Source: Aequoribacter fuscus
Lineage (GTDB): Bacteria > Pseudomonadota > Gammaproteobacteria > Pseudomonadales > Halieaceae
Assembly (NCBI RefSeq): GCF_009910365.1
Contig: NZ_CP036423.1
Span: 2,356,001 to 2,420,000, forward strand
Reading direction: 5' to 3'
DNA length: 64,000 nucleotides
Numbering within the stretch: position 1 is the first letter of the stretch; the number at the start of each line of letters is the position of its first letter. A model generated the notes under the pieces. It saw only the letters and a list, made by a program, of their open reading frames with translations, searched no databases and was not told the DNA's origin. Below are positions 18,706 through 28,782 of this stretch, in pieces. Position numbers and translations under genes: made by a program.

Positions 18706-19275
18706 CTGCCTTGACTCTTCGTTAATGTCATGTTTCTGGTCGCGAGGCGCAGGCCTCGAAGGTGAACCTCAGCACCAAAGTGCTTCAAAATGTTTACTTA
18801 GTCAATGAGAGGCTAAGAACAAACAAATGGGTCGCGAAGAACCAGTCTACGAACTAGCCTAGAGCTGTTGTTGTCGACGACAGCTGGAAGCCTTAGTTCG
18901 GGAGCATCTATAGATCACGGCGCCGATGACTGCATCGCGATACAACTAAGCTCAGACGTAATGCACTCGGAGCCGACATCACCTCTCGTAGCGTCGTAAT
19001 TATTGGTGATCTGGGATTCTGGGGCTTGGTACAAATATCACGACAACGGAAAGCACTGAAATGGCAAACTATTCCGCTAAGTATGGAGAGGGGTTGCTAG
19101 TTACAATGCCCACTGCCATTAGCTACCACCTAAAGAAGCAAAAATGCCCGAGTCGCGGCGCACCGCCAAACTCAGGCATCACTGTTGATCTCTTCCCCTG
19201 ACGAAGCTACTGGAACCAGAGTAAGACATAGGCTTGTGATTCAATGAGAAAAATCAGGCTAGGCGCCTGCGCCAT
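18706..19275. other. 570-base gap between glcB and pilA
   Basis: No complete gene with a start codon and ribosome site is evident. CGAGGC-GCAG-GCCTCG (18743-18758) is a 6-bp hairpin shortly after glcB without a T tract. Around 18943-19089 the plus strand has a 48-codon open frame without a start codon, possibly a decayed gene or chance. The pilA terminator is at 19140-19179. No tRNA-like sequence was found. Confidence 0.6.
19140..19179 (-). terminator. Rho-independent terminator of pilA
   Basis: Read on the minus strand, ATGCCTGAGT pairs with ACTCGGGCAT (one G-U pair) over 19179-19144 and is followed directly by TTTTTG. A small inner GGCG/CGCC stem strengthens it. It lies about 100 bases after the pilA stop, and the T tract is on the minus strand only, so it serves pilA. 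Confidence 0.8.
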
Positions 19276-19752
19276 TTAGCCTTCAGTAATTGCTGTACCT
19301 GTCACGCGGCAGTTGGAAGGTATTTTCCCCCATGCAGACTCAGCAACAGTGGTTGAACACGTCCATTCCGTTATGTCAGTGCCAGACTTCGTTGCTATCC
19401 AATTGAAGACCTTGCCATCGATATCACTATCCCCCGTTCCACTACCTGCAACAGCTGAAACCGTGAGCGAAAATCCAGTGGCATCTGCCGCCACTCCAGA
19501 CACCATTGCTGATGTCGCTCTAATTCCCGCCTCTGCGGCACTAGTGGGGAACGTTCCTGTCGCCGACACATATTCCGAATAGCTAGTCTTCGCAGAGCCC
19601 GCCGCGGCTAACACCTCGGACAACTTCGCTCGGACCGTATAATCCTGATACGCCGGCAAAGCCACCGCCGACAGGATGCCCACGATCGCAATTACAATCA
19701 TGAGTTCGATCAGCGTAAAACCTTGCTGACGAGCTTGCTTCATGTTTTTCAT
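19276..19752 (-). CDS. pilA: Type IV major pilin PilA
   Basis: This is a type IVa prepilin with a short basic leader and cleavage site [10 protein letters not shown], including Glu5 and a long hydrophobic helix ([21 protein letters not shown]). A C-terminal Cys pair (CSTTV...SNC) would form the disulfide-bounded D-region. PilD would cut and N-methylate it. I choose ATG 19752 because GGGG lies 8 bases upstream; ATG 19758, two codons earlier, is only 2 bases from it. It is divergent from pilB and has its own promoter and terminator. Confidence 0.95.
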   Translation of the reverse strand: MKNMKQARQQGFTLIELMIVIAIVGILSAVALPAYQDYTVRAKLSEVLAAAGSAKTSYSEYVSATGTFPTSAAEAGIRATSAMVSGVAADATGFSLTVSAVAGSGTGDSDIDGKVFNWIATKSGTDITEWTCSTTVAESAWGKIPSNCRVTGTAITEG

Positions 19753-19809
19753 ATTCATATCCCCATTGGACAGTTTATTTGCACGACATCGGAAACCCCG
19801 AATGCCTTA

Positions 19810-19838
19810 GTTATACCCCAGAATAGCAAGTTTGCAAA
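19810..19838 (-). promoter_or_regulatory. Candidate pilA promoter
   Basis: On the minus strand TTTGCA and TATAAC are spaced by 17 bases, placing transcription start near 19803, about 50 bases before the pilA start. I looked for a sigma-54 GG-N10-GC element, as found for pilA in Pseudomonas, and did not find one. Confidence 0.4.
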
Positions 19839-19939
19839 GCTACGAATTGATACGTTTTAGTTGCAAATTTCTACAAAGAAGGCAACATGCTGTTTGTGTT
19901 AACGACTGTTAATACTTAGGCATTACCGCAAGGTTAGCA

Positions 19940-19945
19940 TATAAT
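19940..19945 (+). promoter_or_regulatory. Candidate -10 box for pilB operon
   Basis: A perfect TATAAT lies 50 bases upstream of the pilB GTG start. The -35 region (TAGGCA at 17-base spacing) is poor, so this may be an activator-dependent or weak promoter. Confidence 0.4.
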
Positions 19946-19994
19946 TTCGGTAAAACAACAGCGTGCTAATTAAATTTTTGTTTCGGGAGCGGGC

Positions 19995-21731
19995 GTGAAC
20001 CAAGCCACATCACCTACAGCAAGCAAAGCGCGATTGGGTGGCCTAGCAGGCCGCTTAATTATGGACGGCCTCATCACAGCCGACCAGGCTATGGAGGCGC
20101 AAAAAGAAGCGACCGCTGCGCGCATTCCATTTGTACAGCACCTTGTTGAAGCGAAAGGTATTGATAGCGCCAAGATTGCCGCCGCTGCATCGTCCGAGTT
20201 TGGGGTACCGTTGATGGACCTGCGCGCGTTTGATAATACTCAGTTTCCAGAAGACTTGGTTGACATCAAGCTCATCCAAAGACATCACGCGCTTCCCTTA
20301 TTTAAACGCGGTAAGCGATTGTTCATCGCACTGGCAGACCCAACCAACCTGCAGGCTCTGGACGAAATTAAGTTCCACACTGGCATTAACACCGAAGCCA
20401 TTATCGTCGACCAAAAAGCGTTATCAGCCGCCATCTCGCACGCCACCGAAACCAAAGATGCGATAGAACAGCTTGGCGACTTAGAGAGTGGTCAGTTTGA
20501 AGATCTTGAGGTCGAAGCGATCGACGAAAACGATCGCGCTGACGGCGACCTGAATATGGAAGCGGACGACACCCCCATCGTCCGTTTTGTAAACAAAGTG
20601 TTACTGGATGCCATTAAAGCCGGAGCCTCTGACATTCATTTTGAGCCTTACGAGCACACCTATCGCGTGCGCTTCCGTGCCGATGGCATCCTGAAAGAGG
20701 TCGTGCAACCGCCCAAGGCACTGGCGCCCCGTTTGGCGGCACGATTAAAAGTCATGTCTCGAATGGACATTTCTGAGCGACGAGTTCCTCAGGATGGACG
20801 CATCCAAATGCGTCTGTCCAAGACACGCGCCATTGATATGCGGGTGAACACCCTGCCCACCTTATTTGGCGAAAAGATCGTACTGCGTATTTTGGACCCC
20901 ACCAGCGCGACCTTGGGAATTGATGCACTGGGTTACGAACCGCATCAGAAAAAACTGTTCACCGATGCGCTCGACAAGCCGCAAGGCATGATCCTAGTTA
21001 CGGGACCCACAGGTTCGGGTAAAACGGTATCGCTGTACACGGGCCTTAATATTCTTAATACCCCCGAGCGCAACATCTCGACCGCGGAAGATCCGGTCGA
21101 GATCAACTTGGATGGCATTAACCAAGTACCGGTTAACCCGAAGGTGGGCCTGAACTTTGCCGACGCGCTGCGCTCGTTTTTGCGCCAAGACCCAGACGTG
21201 ATCATGGTCGGGGAGATCCGTGACCTGGAAACGGCCGAAATCTCAATTAAAGCCGCCCAAACAGGTCACTTGGTGCTATCGACACTGCACACGAATAGCG
21301 CGGCCGAAACGATCACTCGCTTATTAAATATGGGCGTACCCGCCTTTAACTTGGCAACAGCCGTGACCTTGATTATTGCGCAGCGTTTGGCTCGGCGCTT
21401 GTGTTCAAAATGCGCCGAGCCCATTGATGAATTACCTGAGGAAAGCCTGCTGGAACTGGGTTTTACCAAAGAGATGCTCAAGGGCGCCACCATCAAAAAA
21501 GCGGTTGGCTGCGAGTCGTGTAACCATGGCTACAAGGGTCGAACGGGCATTTACGAAGTTGTGCAAATTACCCAAACCATTGCGCGCATGATTCTGGAAG
21601 GTAAAAACTCGATGGAGATCGCCGATGAAGCGCGCAAAGAGGGCTTCCACAGCCTTAGGACCTCGGCTTTAAGGAAAGTGTCGCAGGGCTTAATCAGCTT
21701 AGAAGAAGCAAACCGAGTCACGGTAGATTAA
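19995..21731 (+). CDS. pilB: Type IV pilus assembly ATPase PilB
   Basis: This 578-residue hexameric ATPase powers pilus extension. It has an N-terminal GspE/MshE-like domain (about 15-150), a linker rich in Asp/Glu (about 160-192), and a core with Walker A GPTGSGKT (337-344), an Asp box and Walker B (DPDVIMVGEIRD). It also has a His box (LSTLHTNSA) and the tetracysteine zinc motif (CSKC...CESC). The GTG start at 19995 follows GGGAGCGGG. It is the first of pilB-pilC-pilD-coaE. Confidence 0.97.
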   Translation: MNQATSPTASKARLGGLAGRLIMDGLITADQAMEAQKEATAARIPFVQHLVEAKGIDSAKIAAAASSEFGVPLMDLRAFDNTQFPEDLVDIKLIQRHHALPLFKRGKRLFIALADPTNLQALDEIKFHTGINTEAIIVDQKALSAAISHATETKDAIEQLGDLESGQFEDLEVEAIDENDRADGDLNMEADDTPIVRFVNKVLLDAIKAGASDIHFEPYEHTYRVRFRADGILKEVVQPPKALAPRLAARLKVMSRMDISERRVPQDGRIQMRLSKTRAIDMRVNTLPTLFGEKIVLRILDPTSATLGIDALGYEPHQKKLFTDALDKPQGMILVTGPTGSGKTVSLYTGLNILNTPERNISTAEDPVEINLDGINQVPVNPKVGLNFADALRSFLRQDPDVIMVGEIRDLETAEISIKAAQTGHLVLSTLHTNSAAETITRLLNMGVPAFNLATAVTLIIAQRLARRLCSKCAEPIDELPEESLLELGFTKEMLKGATIKKAVGCESCNHGYKGRTGIYEVVQITQTIARMILEGKNSMEIADEARKEGFHSLRTSALRKVSQGLISLEEANRVTVD

Positions 21732-21745
21732 CGAGTTAGGATGGT

Positions 21746-22957
21746 ATGGCAGCAAAGACCTTTGAATTTATTTGGGTTGGCACCGACAAGCGCGGCAAAG
21801 AAACCAACGGCGAGCTTGAAGCGACCTCGGTAAGCCTCGCTAAGGCGCAGCTTCGCCGTCGCGGCATCAACGTCAAATCGATCAAGAAAAAGGCCAAGCC
21901 CCTATTCGGCGGTGGCGGTAAAAAAATCAAGGCCGCTGATATCGCCTTGTTCACCCGCCAGCTTGCGACCATGATGAAAGCGGGCGTACCGCTGATTCAA
22001 AGCTTTGAAATTGTTGCAGACGGCATAGAAAACCCCAGAATGCGTAGCATGGTAAACAGTATTCGCGGCGATGTGGCGGCGGGTAACGCCTTGGCCGGCG
22101 CACTGGGTAAGCACAAGGACCAGTTTGACGAGCTGTTCTGCTCGTTAGTTAACTCGGGCGAAAACTCAGGTACGCTCGAGACCATGCTCGACCGCGTAGC
22201 GACCTACAAAGAAAAAACCGAGCAGCTAAAAGCCAAAATTAAAAAGGCCATGACTTACCCCATTGCGGTTGTCATTGTGGCCTTGGCCGTGACCTCGTTG
22301 CTGCTGATTAAGGTCGTACCTCAGTTTGCGGAAACCTTTCAAAGCTTTGGCTCTGAGCTACCCGCGTTTACCCTATTTGTATTGAACATCTCGTATTTCG
22401 CGCAAGACTACTACCTGATTATTTTTGGGGCTATAGCCATAGCGGTGGTCTTATTTAACCGCGCCAAAAAAACCTCACCCGCATTTAACGACCGTCTAGA
22501 CGAAATCGCGCTCAAAGCTCCGATAGTCGGCACCATCGTGCACGATGCGGTCATCGCTCGTTTCTCACGCACGCTATCAACCACCTTTGCGGCGGGCGTA
22601 CCCTTAGTCGAGGCTTTAGAATCCACCGCCGGCGCGACGGGCAACTCGGTTTACAAAAAGGCCGTGCTGCGCATTCGCGATGACGTGACCGGGGGTTCTT
22701 CGCTGTACGCCGCTATTAAATCGAGCGGCTTGTTCCCCAATATGCTGCTGCAGATGGTGAGTATCGGTGAGGAATCGGGTGCCTTAGATGAAATGCTCGA
22801 CAAGGTAGCCAACCACTACGAAGAAGCCGTAGATAATGCGGTCGACAGCCTAAGCTCTTTGATGGAACCCATGATCATGGCGGTACTGGGTGTGCTGGTC
22901 GGCGGCCTGATGGTTGCGATGTATCTGCCCATCTTTATGTTAGGATCAGTGGTTTAA
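21746..22957 (+). CDS. pilC: Type IV pilus inner-membrane platform protein PilC
   Basis: This 403-residue GspF-family protein has two homologous cytoplasmic helical domains (about 70-190 and 270-395) and three membrane helices. Family segments are FTRQLATMMKAGVPL, GNSVYKKAVL and the terminal PMIMAVLGVLVGGLM. It couples PilB motion to pilin polymerisation. It lies 14 bases after pilB. Confidence 0.97.
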   Translation: MAAKTFEFIWVGTDKRGKETNGELEATSVSLAKAQLRRRGINVKSIKKKAKPLFGGGGKKIKAADIALFTRQLATMMKAGVPLIQSFEIVADGIENPRMRSMVNSIRGDVAAGNALAGALGKHKDQFDELFCSLVNSGENSGTLETMLDRVATYKEKTEQLKAKIKKAMTYPIAVVIVALAVTSLLLIKVVPQFAETFQSFGSELPAFTLFVLNISYFAQDYYLIIFGAIAIAVVLFNRAKKTSPAFNDRLDEIALKAPIVGTIVHDAVIARFSRTLSTTFAAGVPLVEALESTAGATGNSVYKKAVLRIRDDVTGGSSLYAAIKSSGLFPNMLLQMVSIGEESGALDEMLDKVANHYEEAVDNAVDSLSSLMEPMIMAVLGVLVGGLMVAMYLPIFMLGSVV

Positions 22958-22975
22958 GGCCACCGAGACCGCACC

Positions 22976-23833
22976 ATGGACCTACACCAACTCGCCGCCG
23001 AGCCCGCGCTGTGGTACCCCTTAGTTTTTGTGCTGGGTGCCGTAGTCGGTAGCTTTTTAAATGTAGTCATACTACGGCTACCTAAAATCATGCAGCAGCA
23101 GTGGCGTAGCGAATGCGAAGCCTTCTTGGAGCTTGAGTCCACGCAAACTGGCAAGCCGCTGAGCTTATCGCACCCACCTTCTACCTGCCCAAGCTGCAAC
23201 GCTCGCATCAAGCCCTGGCAAAACATACCCATCCTGAGCTGGTTATTGCTCCGCGGTAAATGCGCAAACTGCAGCATCAGTATCAGCGCACGCTACCCCA
23301 TCATCGAGTTTATGACAGGCCTATTGAGCGTTGTGGTGGCCATGCAATTCGCCTACGACTGGGGGTTGTTACTCGCGCTTGTCACCACTTGGTGCCTTGT
23401 TGCGCTCACCGTCATCGACGCCGAGACTCAGCTCCTCCCTGATGACATTACCCTACCCCTGCTATGGCTTGGTTTAGTCGCCAATGCATTCGGCGTATTC
23501 ACCGACCTACCCTCCGCTCTTTGGGGCGCCGTGTTTGGTTACGGCATTTTGTGGAGTATTTATTGGATATTTAAGCTGACGACCGGCAAAGAAGGCATGG
23601 GCTACGGCGACTTCAAATTGCTGGGAGCCTTGGGCGCCCTGCTGGGGTGGCAAGCTCTACCGATGATCATACTGATGTCGTCCGCGGTGGGCGCAATCAT
23701 TGGCACAGCCCTGATGGCCACCAAACGATTAGACCGCGAGCAACCCATGCCCTTCGGACCTTATTTGGCCATTGCCGGGTGGCTATCGATGGTGTTTGGC
23801 GATACCATCACCTCCTTTTCACCCTACATGTAA
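22976..23833 (+). CDS. pilD: Prepilin peptidase / N-methyltransferase PilD
   Basis: This 285-residue polytopic aspartic protease cleaves prepilin leaders and methylates the new N-terminus. It has the zinc-type cysteine pairs C71/C74 and C96/C99 in the cytoplasmic N-terminal domain. The two catalytic Asp motifs of the family are present: a VIDAETQLLPDD region and GYGDFKLLGALG. It probably also serves the type II secretion pseudopilins suggested by gspC at the left edge. Confidence 0.97.
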   Translation: MDLHQLAAEPALWYPLVFVLGAVVGSFLNVVILRLPKIMQQQWRSECEAFLELESTQTGKPLSLSHPPSTCPSCNARIKPWQNIPILSWLLLRGKCANCSISISARYPIIEFMTGLLSVVVAMQFAYDWGLLLALVTTWCLVALTVIDAETQLLPDDITLPLLWLGLVANAFGVFTDLPSALWGAVFGYGILWSIYWIFKLTTGKEGMGYGDFKLLGALGALLGWQALPMIILMSSAVGAIIGTALMATKRLDREQPMPFGPYLAIAGWLSMVFGDTITSFSPYM

Positions 23834-23840
23834 GGCCATT

Positions 23841-24431
23841 ATGCGGACGATCGGTATTACCGGCGGTATTGGCAGCGGTAAAACGGCGTTGACCGATTAC
23901 TTAGCGAAAAAGGGCATCACCATTGTCGATGCCGACTTGGCCGCGCGCGTTATTGTCGAACCGGGCCGCCCAGCACTTAACGCGATTTTCGAGCACTTCG
24001 GTCCAAAGCTCGCCCAAGATGACGGCTCGCTTGATCGAGCCGCGCTGCGCAGCATTGTGTTTGCCAACCCAGAAGCACGCCTGTGGCTCGAGCAACTCAC
24101 CCACCCCCTAATCGGGCAAGAGATACAAGATCAGCTCGCACGCGCAGCGGGGCCCTATCGGGTACTCAGCTCGCCCTTACTGCTAGAGGGCAGCCAAGCA
24201 GCTCTGGTAGATTATGTCGTGGTGGTTGACGTACCCGAAGCCCTTCAGGTTGAGCGAGCCAGTGCGCGCGACAACAACGACCCAGAGCAAATCAAGCGCA
24301 TTATGGCAGCGCAGCTTGCCCGCAACGATCGCTTAGCCAGAGCCGATTACGTGGTCGATAATAGCGGCGGGCTAGACGAGCTGTACGCTCAGTCTGAGTT
24401 ACTTCACAGTCACTTACTGAACTTGGTCTAA
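23841..24431 (+). CDS. coaE: Dephospho-CoA kinase
   Basis: This 196-residue P-loop kinase performs the last step of CoA synthesis. The Walker A is GGIGSGKT at 8-15, followed by DADLAAR, the LSSPLLLEG segment and the RNDR lid region near the C-terminus. The ATG at 23841 starts 7 bases after pilD. The gene's last 18 bases overlap the 3' end of convergent mutT. The yacG and zapD genes that often follow coaE are absent here. Confidence 0.95.
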   Translation: MRTIGITGGIGSGKTALTDYLAKKGITIVDADLAARVIVEPGRPALNAIFEHFGPKLAQDDGSLDRAALRSIVFANPEARLWLEQLTHPLIGQEIQDQLARAAGPYRVLSSPLLLEGSQAALVDYVVVVDVPEALQVERASARDNNDPEQIKRIMAAQLARNDRLARADYVVDNSGGLDELYAQSELLHSHLLNLV

Positions 24432-24836
24432 ATACTCGACCAAGGCCTTTAGAATGTGGACGTTGGGTTCGGGCATGGGGTAGGTGCTCGCGCACGCTTC
24501 AATCTTAGCCCAGGTTGTGGGTTGCCCCTCTTTACCATGTGCCTCACCGTTAAACTCAGTAACCAGCCAGCAATCGAGCACAACCGTACGAATATCATAC
24601 TCATGACGCTGCCGAATCAGGGGGGCAGCACTGATCACATCGATACCCAGCTCTTCATACAGCTCGCGCTTTAGTGCATCGAGTACCGTCTCGTCGGCCT
24701 CCACCTTACCGCCCGGGAATTCCCACAAGCCGGCAAGATGTTGATCACTCTGCCGCTTGGCGATAAACAGGTCGCCCTCGCGCAAAATCACGCCGACGGC
24801 AACGTGCAGTGTGGGTTTAGGTTCGGTATTCGGCAT
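24414..24836 (-). CDS. mutT: 8-oxo-dGTP diphosphatase MutT (Nudix hydrolase)
   Basis: This 140-residue Nudix enzyme cleans oxidised dGTP from the nucleotide pool. The Nudix box is complete, starting GGKVEADETV and ending RELYEELGI, with WEFPGGK upstream as in E. coli MutT. It overlaps argJ by 20 bases at its start and coaE at its end. In E. coli mutT follows secA directly; here argJ sits between them. Confidence 0.93.
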   Translation of the reverse strand: MPNTEPKPTLHVAVGVILREGDLFIAKRQSDQHLAGLWEFPGGKVEADETVLDALKRELYEELGIDVISAAPLIRQRHEYDIRTVVLDCWLVTEFNGEAHGKEGQPTTWAKIEACASTYPMPEPNVHILKALVEYLDQVQ

Positions 24837-26013
24837 TAATCCGCACGTAATCGTAGGAAAAGTCCGTGGTGTAGACCGTGGTCTGCGCAGGCCCTCGGTT
24901 CAAGCCAACTCGAAGCACAATGTCCGTTGGCGCCATCGCCGCTACACCCTGTTCTTCGGTATAAGAAGCGGCTCTACAACCCTGCTCGGCGATTAGCACA
25001 TCGTTTAAATGCAGCGTTACGTCATCGATGACTAAGTCGTGCAAACCGGCGCGCCCAATAGCGGCTAGCAAGCGTCCCCAATTGGGGTCTGAGGCAAACA
25101 GGGCCGTTTTAACCAAGGGCGACTCGGCAATGGTAAAGGCCACATCCAAGCATTCCTGCTCGGTCTTACCGCCACTGACCTCAATCTGAAAAAACTTGGT
25201 CGCACCCTCGCCGTCGCGCACCATCATTTGCGCCAGTTCCAGCAGCAAGTCATCCAAAGTCTCGCAAAAGACTTGGTAGAGCTCGTTGTCTGAGTCAACA
25301 CGTGGTAAGGCCGACTGCCCGGTGGCGCTGAGGGTGCAGGCATCGTTGGTCGAGGTATCGCCGTCTACCGTGATGCGGTGGTAAGACTGATCAACAGCGC
25401 GCAACAAAGCCTGCTGCAACAGCACCTCGTCAATCGCTAAATCGGTCGCTACGTAAGACAGCATGGTGGCCATATTGGGGCGGATCATGCCCGCTCCTTT
25501 AGTCACGCCCGTGATCACAAAGCGTTCACCGCCAAACTCTACCTGACGCGACGCCACTTTGGGCCGTGTATCGGTCGTCATAATACCTTCTGCAGCTTGG
25601 GCCCAGTTATTCGTCTGCAGGTCGCTTAAGGCAGCAGGAATTGCCGCTTCAATTTTTGCCACCGGTAAAGGCTCGCCAATAACGCCAGTTGAGAAAGGCA
25701 GTATCTGCGCGGGTTCGCACTTCGCCGCCTGCGCTAATGCTGCAAGCGTCGCTTGCGCAGCCTCAATACCGGATGCACCCGTGCCCGCATTCGCGTTACC
25801 GGTGTTCACCAGCAGGTATTTGGGCTGGGTGGCCGCTAAATTTTCTCTGGCGACAATCACGGGCGCAGCGCAAAAGGCGTTGCGAGTAAACACACCCACC
25901 GTCGCACTGCCTTCGGCCAATTCGAACACCACAAGATCTTTGCGGCCTACTTTTTTAATGCCTGCACTGGCAATACCAATGCGCACACCCGCAACCGGAT
26001 GAATGGTCGTCAT
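24817..26013 (-). CDS. argJ: Glutamate N-acetyltransferase / amino-acid acetyltransferase ArgJ
   Basis: This 398-residue Ntn-type enzyme transfers acetyl from N-acetylornithine to glutamate in cyclic arginine synthesis. The self-cleavage site is GMIRPNMATMLSYVATD, with the nucleophilic Thr following Ala. TGNANAGTGASG and FASDPNWGRLLAAIGRAG are further family marks. It starts 4 bases after secA, so it is in the same transcription unit. Confidence 0.95.
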   Translation of the reverse strand: MTTIHPVAGVRIGIASAGIKKVGRKDLVVFELAEGSATVGVFTRNAFCAAPVIVARENLAATQPKYLLVNTGNANAGTGASGIEAAQATLAALAQAAKCEPAQILPFSTGVIGEPLPVAKIEAAIPAALSDLQTNNWAQAAEGIMTTDTRPKVASRQVEFGGERFVITGVTKGAGMIRPNMATMLSYVATDLAIDEVLLQQALLRAVDQSYHRITVDGDTSTNDACTLSATGQSALPRVDSDNELYQVFCETLDDLLLELAQMMVRDGEGATKFFQIEVSGGKTEQECLDVAFTIAESPLVKTALFASDPNWGRLLAAIGRAGLHDLVIDDVTLHLNDVLIAEQGCRAASYTEEQGVAAMAPTDIVLRVGLNRGPAQTTVYTTDFSYDYVRINAEYRT

Positions 26014-26017
26014 ACGC

Positions 26018-28723
26018 TTAGAGCTTCCCGTGACATGATTTGTACTTTTTACCGCTACCGCAAGGGCAGGGTTCGTTGCGCCCTACTTTGCGTTCTTCCC
26101 GTACGAAGGGTTCTGCAGCGTCGCCCGCCTGAGCTTGCGGGGCGGCTTCACCACCCATAGCGGCAGCTTGAGCGTGTTCAAACGCTAATTTTTCGCGTGC
26201 GGCTTCTTCTCGACGCCGTTGCTCAATCAGCTCGGCCTCGTCTGGACGTTGAATTTGCACATGGCTTAAAAACTTAATGACCTCAAACTTTAAGTTATTC
26301 AACAGGGTCTGGAATAACTCAAACGACTCACGCTTGTATTCCTGCTTGGGGTTTTTCTGTGCATAGGCACGCAAATGAATACCTTGACGCAATTGATCCA
26401 TGGTCGCTAAGTGGTCTTTCCACAGCTGGTCCAAAATCTGCAGCATGACTTGTTTTTCAATGCGGCGCATATCGGGACCAACCAACTCGGACTTTTCATC
26501 ATAAGCCGCTTGAATGGCTTGCACCACGCGCTCTCTTATCGCCTCTTCATCAACGGATTTATCCTCGTCCAGCCACTGCTGTACTGGCAGCTGAATGGCG
26601 AAATCCGTTTCTAGCAAGGCCTCTAAACCGGCAATATCCCACTGCTCTTCGACACTCATCGGCGGAATAAAGCCGTCGATGGCATCGTTGACCACATCGG
26701 CGCGGATCGCGATGATGGTTTCTGAGATATCATCTTCCTCGAGCAGATCATTACGCTGTTGATAAATGATCTGACGCTGATCGTTCGCCACATCGTCGTA
26801 CTCAAGGAGCTGCTTACGAATATCGAAGTTACGACCTTCGACTTTGCGCTGCGCTTTCTCGATGGCGTTCGTCACCATACGGTGTTCGATGGGCTCACCT
26901 TTCTCCATACCCAGCGCTTGCATAAAGCCCTTGACGCGGTCCGACGCAAAAATACGCATCAGGTTGTCGTCTAGCGACAAATAGAATCGAGACAATCCCG
27001 GGTCACCCTGACGGCCCGCCCGGCCCCGCAACTGGTTGTCGATACGGCGCGACTCGTGCCGTTCGGTGCCCAAAATATGCAGACCGCCAGCGGCCAAGAC
27101 CGCGTCGTGACGCTCTTGCCACGCCGCTTTGATTTGCTCGGCTTCGGCATCGCTAATGTCACCGGCTGCCGTCAGCTCGGACTCAAGGTTACCGCCCAGC
27201 ACGATGTCGGTACCTCGACCCGCCATGTTCGTGGCAATCGTCACAACACCTGAGCGACCCGCTTGGGCAATAATTTCAGCCTCCTGCTCGTGGTATTTGG
27301 CGTTGAGCACTTTGTGCTCGATGTTCGACTGCTTAAAGCGCTGCGACAACTCCTCCGAGGTCTCGACCGAAGCCGTACCTACCAATACAGGAGAGCCTTG
27401 CTCAATGCAGGATTGCACGTCAGCGACAATCGCATCGAACTTTTCTTCGCGGGTGAGGTATACCAAGTCGTTCAGATCTTTGCGCTGCATCGGCTTATTG
27501 GTTGGAATGACCAACACTTCTAAACCATAGATTTGACGAAACTCGAAGGCTTCGGTGTCGGCCGTGCCGGTCATGCCCGACAGCGTATTGTACAAGCGGA
27601 AGTAATTCTGGAAAGTGGTCGACGCTAGGGTCTGGCTCTCGCTTTGAATTTGCACGCCCTCTTTAGCCTCGATGGCTTGGTGTAAGCCTTCAGACAAACG
27701 ACGCCCGGGCATGGTTCGACCCGTGTGCTCATCGATCAACACCACCTGCCCGCCTTGGACAATATATTCCACATCGCGGTGGAAAAGCACATGTGCCTTT
27801 AACGCGGTATGCACGTGGTGCAGCAAGTTCAAGTTGGTTGCCGCGTATAAGCTCTCACCCTCGGCAAGTAAGCCATCACTCACCAGCAAACCCTCGACAT
27901 ACTCGTGCCCTTCTTCTGAGAGCTCGATCGAGCGTTGCTTCTCGTCGATACTGTAGTGGCCGGGGACTTCCTCGGTGCCTTGGTTCAGCATAGGCACGAA
28001 GCGGTTAATGCGTTTGTACAATTCCGAGCTATCCGAAGACGCACCCGAGATAATCAGGGGGGTACGCGCTTCGTCGATAAGGATAGAATCCACCTCGTCG
28101 ACAATGGCAAAATTAAGTTCGCGCTGCAGCTTGTCCTCGACCGCAAACGCCATGTTGTCGCGCAGATAGTCAAATCCAAACTCGTTGTTGGTGCCGTAAA
28201 TAATATCTGCCGAGTAGGCTTGTTTCTTCTGCTCGCTCGCTTGGCCCGATTTAATTACGCCAACCGTCATACCTAAAAAGCGATACAGCGGCTCCATCCA
28301 GTGCGCATCACGATTAGCCAAGTAATCGTTTACCGTCACCAAGTGCACACCTTTGCCTGTCAAGGCGTTCAGATAAGCTGGCAGAGTCGCTACGAGGGTT
28401 TTACCCTCACCGGTTCGCATCTCGGCGATTTTGCCTTCGTGCAGCGCAATACCACCAATCATCTGCACGTCGAAATGACGCATACCCAAGGCGCGCTTAC
28501 CCGCCTCGCGCACACAAGCATAAGCCTCGGGCAACAGGTCGTTCAGGGTCTCGCCTTGGCCCAAGCGCTCTTTGAACTCGGCCGTTTTCGCTGCCAGCGC
28601 CTCATCATTGAGCGCTACCAAGGTCTCTTCGAAGGCGTTAATTTTGTTGACTAACTTGCTAATACGCTTGAGCTCGCGGTCATTACGCGTGCCAAAAATC
28701 TTTTTCACTGCATTTAAAATCAT
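26018..28723 (-). CDS. secA: Preprotein translocase ATPase SecA
   Basis: This 901-residue motor drives proteins through SecYEG. Walker A is MRTGEGKT (102-109), followed by [12 protein letters not shown] for the DEAD-like motif and NMAGRGTDI in NBD2. The C-terminal zinc motif [14 protein letters not shown] begins at residue 886 and binds SecB. The ribosome site AAGGA is one base away from the 3' arm of a 9-bp hairpin that begins just after the upstream secreted-protein gene. Confidence 0.98.
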   Translation of the reverse strand: MILNAVKKIFGTRNDRELKRISKLVNKINAFEETLVALNDEALAAKTAEFKERLGQGETLNDLLPEAYACVREAGKRALGMRHFDVQMIGGIALHEGKIAEMRTGEGKTLVATLPAYLNALTGKGVHLVTVNDYLANRDAHWMEPLYRFLGMTVGVIKSGQASEQKKQAYSADIIYGTNNEFGFDYLRDNMAFAVEDKLQRELNFAIVDEVDSILIDEARTPLIISGASSDSSELYKRINRFVPMLNQGTEEVPGHYSIDEKQRSIELSEEGHEYVEGLLVSDGLLAEGESLYAATNLNLLHHVHTALKAHVLFHRDVEYIVQGGQVVLIDEHTGRTMPGRRLSEGLHQAIEAKEGVQIQSESQTLASTTFQNYFRLYNTLSGMTGTADTEAFEFRQIYGLEVLVIPTNKPMQRKDLNDLVYLTREEKFDAIVADVQSCIEQGSPVLVGTASVETSEELSQRFKQSNIEHKVLNAKYHEQEAEIIAQAGRSGVVTIATNMAGRGTDIVLGGNLESELTAAGDISDAEAEQIKAAWQERHDAVLAAGGLHILGTERHESRRIDNQLRGRAGRQGDPGLSRFYLSLDDNLMRIFASDRVKGFMQALGMEKGEPIEHRMVTNAIEKAQRKVEGRNFDIRKQLLEYDDVANDQRQIIYQQRNDLLEEDDISETIIAIRADVVNDAIDGFIPPMSVEEQWDIAGLEALLETDFAIQLPVQQWLDEDKSVDEEAIRERVVQAIQAAYDEKSELVGPDMRRIEKQVMLQILDQLWKDHLATMDQLRQGIHLRAYAQKNPKQEYKRESFELFQTLLNNLKFEVIKFLSHVQIQRPDEAELIEQRRREEAAREKLAFEHAQAAAMGGEAAPQAQAGDAAEPFVREERKVGRNEPCPCGSGKKYKSCHGKL

Positions 28724-28737
28724 TGTCGTTGTCCTTG

Positions 28738-28780
28738 TTTGTTCAATTTACCGCGTATGCGGGGCGCTCACTTGAACAAA
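28738..28780 (-). promoter_or_regulatory. Hairpin before secA, touching its ribosome binding site
   Basis: On the minus strand TTTGTTCAA (28780-28772) pairs perfectly with TTGAACAAA (28746-28738), enclosing a smaller CCGC/GCGG hairpin. The structure starts two bases after the stop codon of the secreted-protein gene and ends one base before the secA Shine-Dalgarno (AAGGA, 28736-28732). No T tract follows, so it is unlikely to be a terminator. A ribosome near the upstream stop would melt it. Confidence 0.65.
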
Positions 28781-28782
28781 GA

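Noticed and set aside
18706-19270. tRNA gene near pilA, as in Pseudomonas
   Set aside because: No T-arm consensus or cloverleaf could be found in the gap.
19759-19900. Sigma-54 promoter for pilA
   Set aside because: No GG-N10-GC pair with flanking consensus could be found; a sigma-70-like pair fits better.
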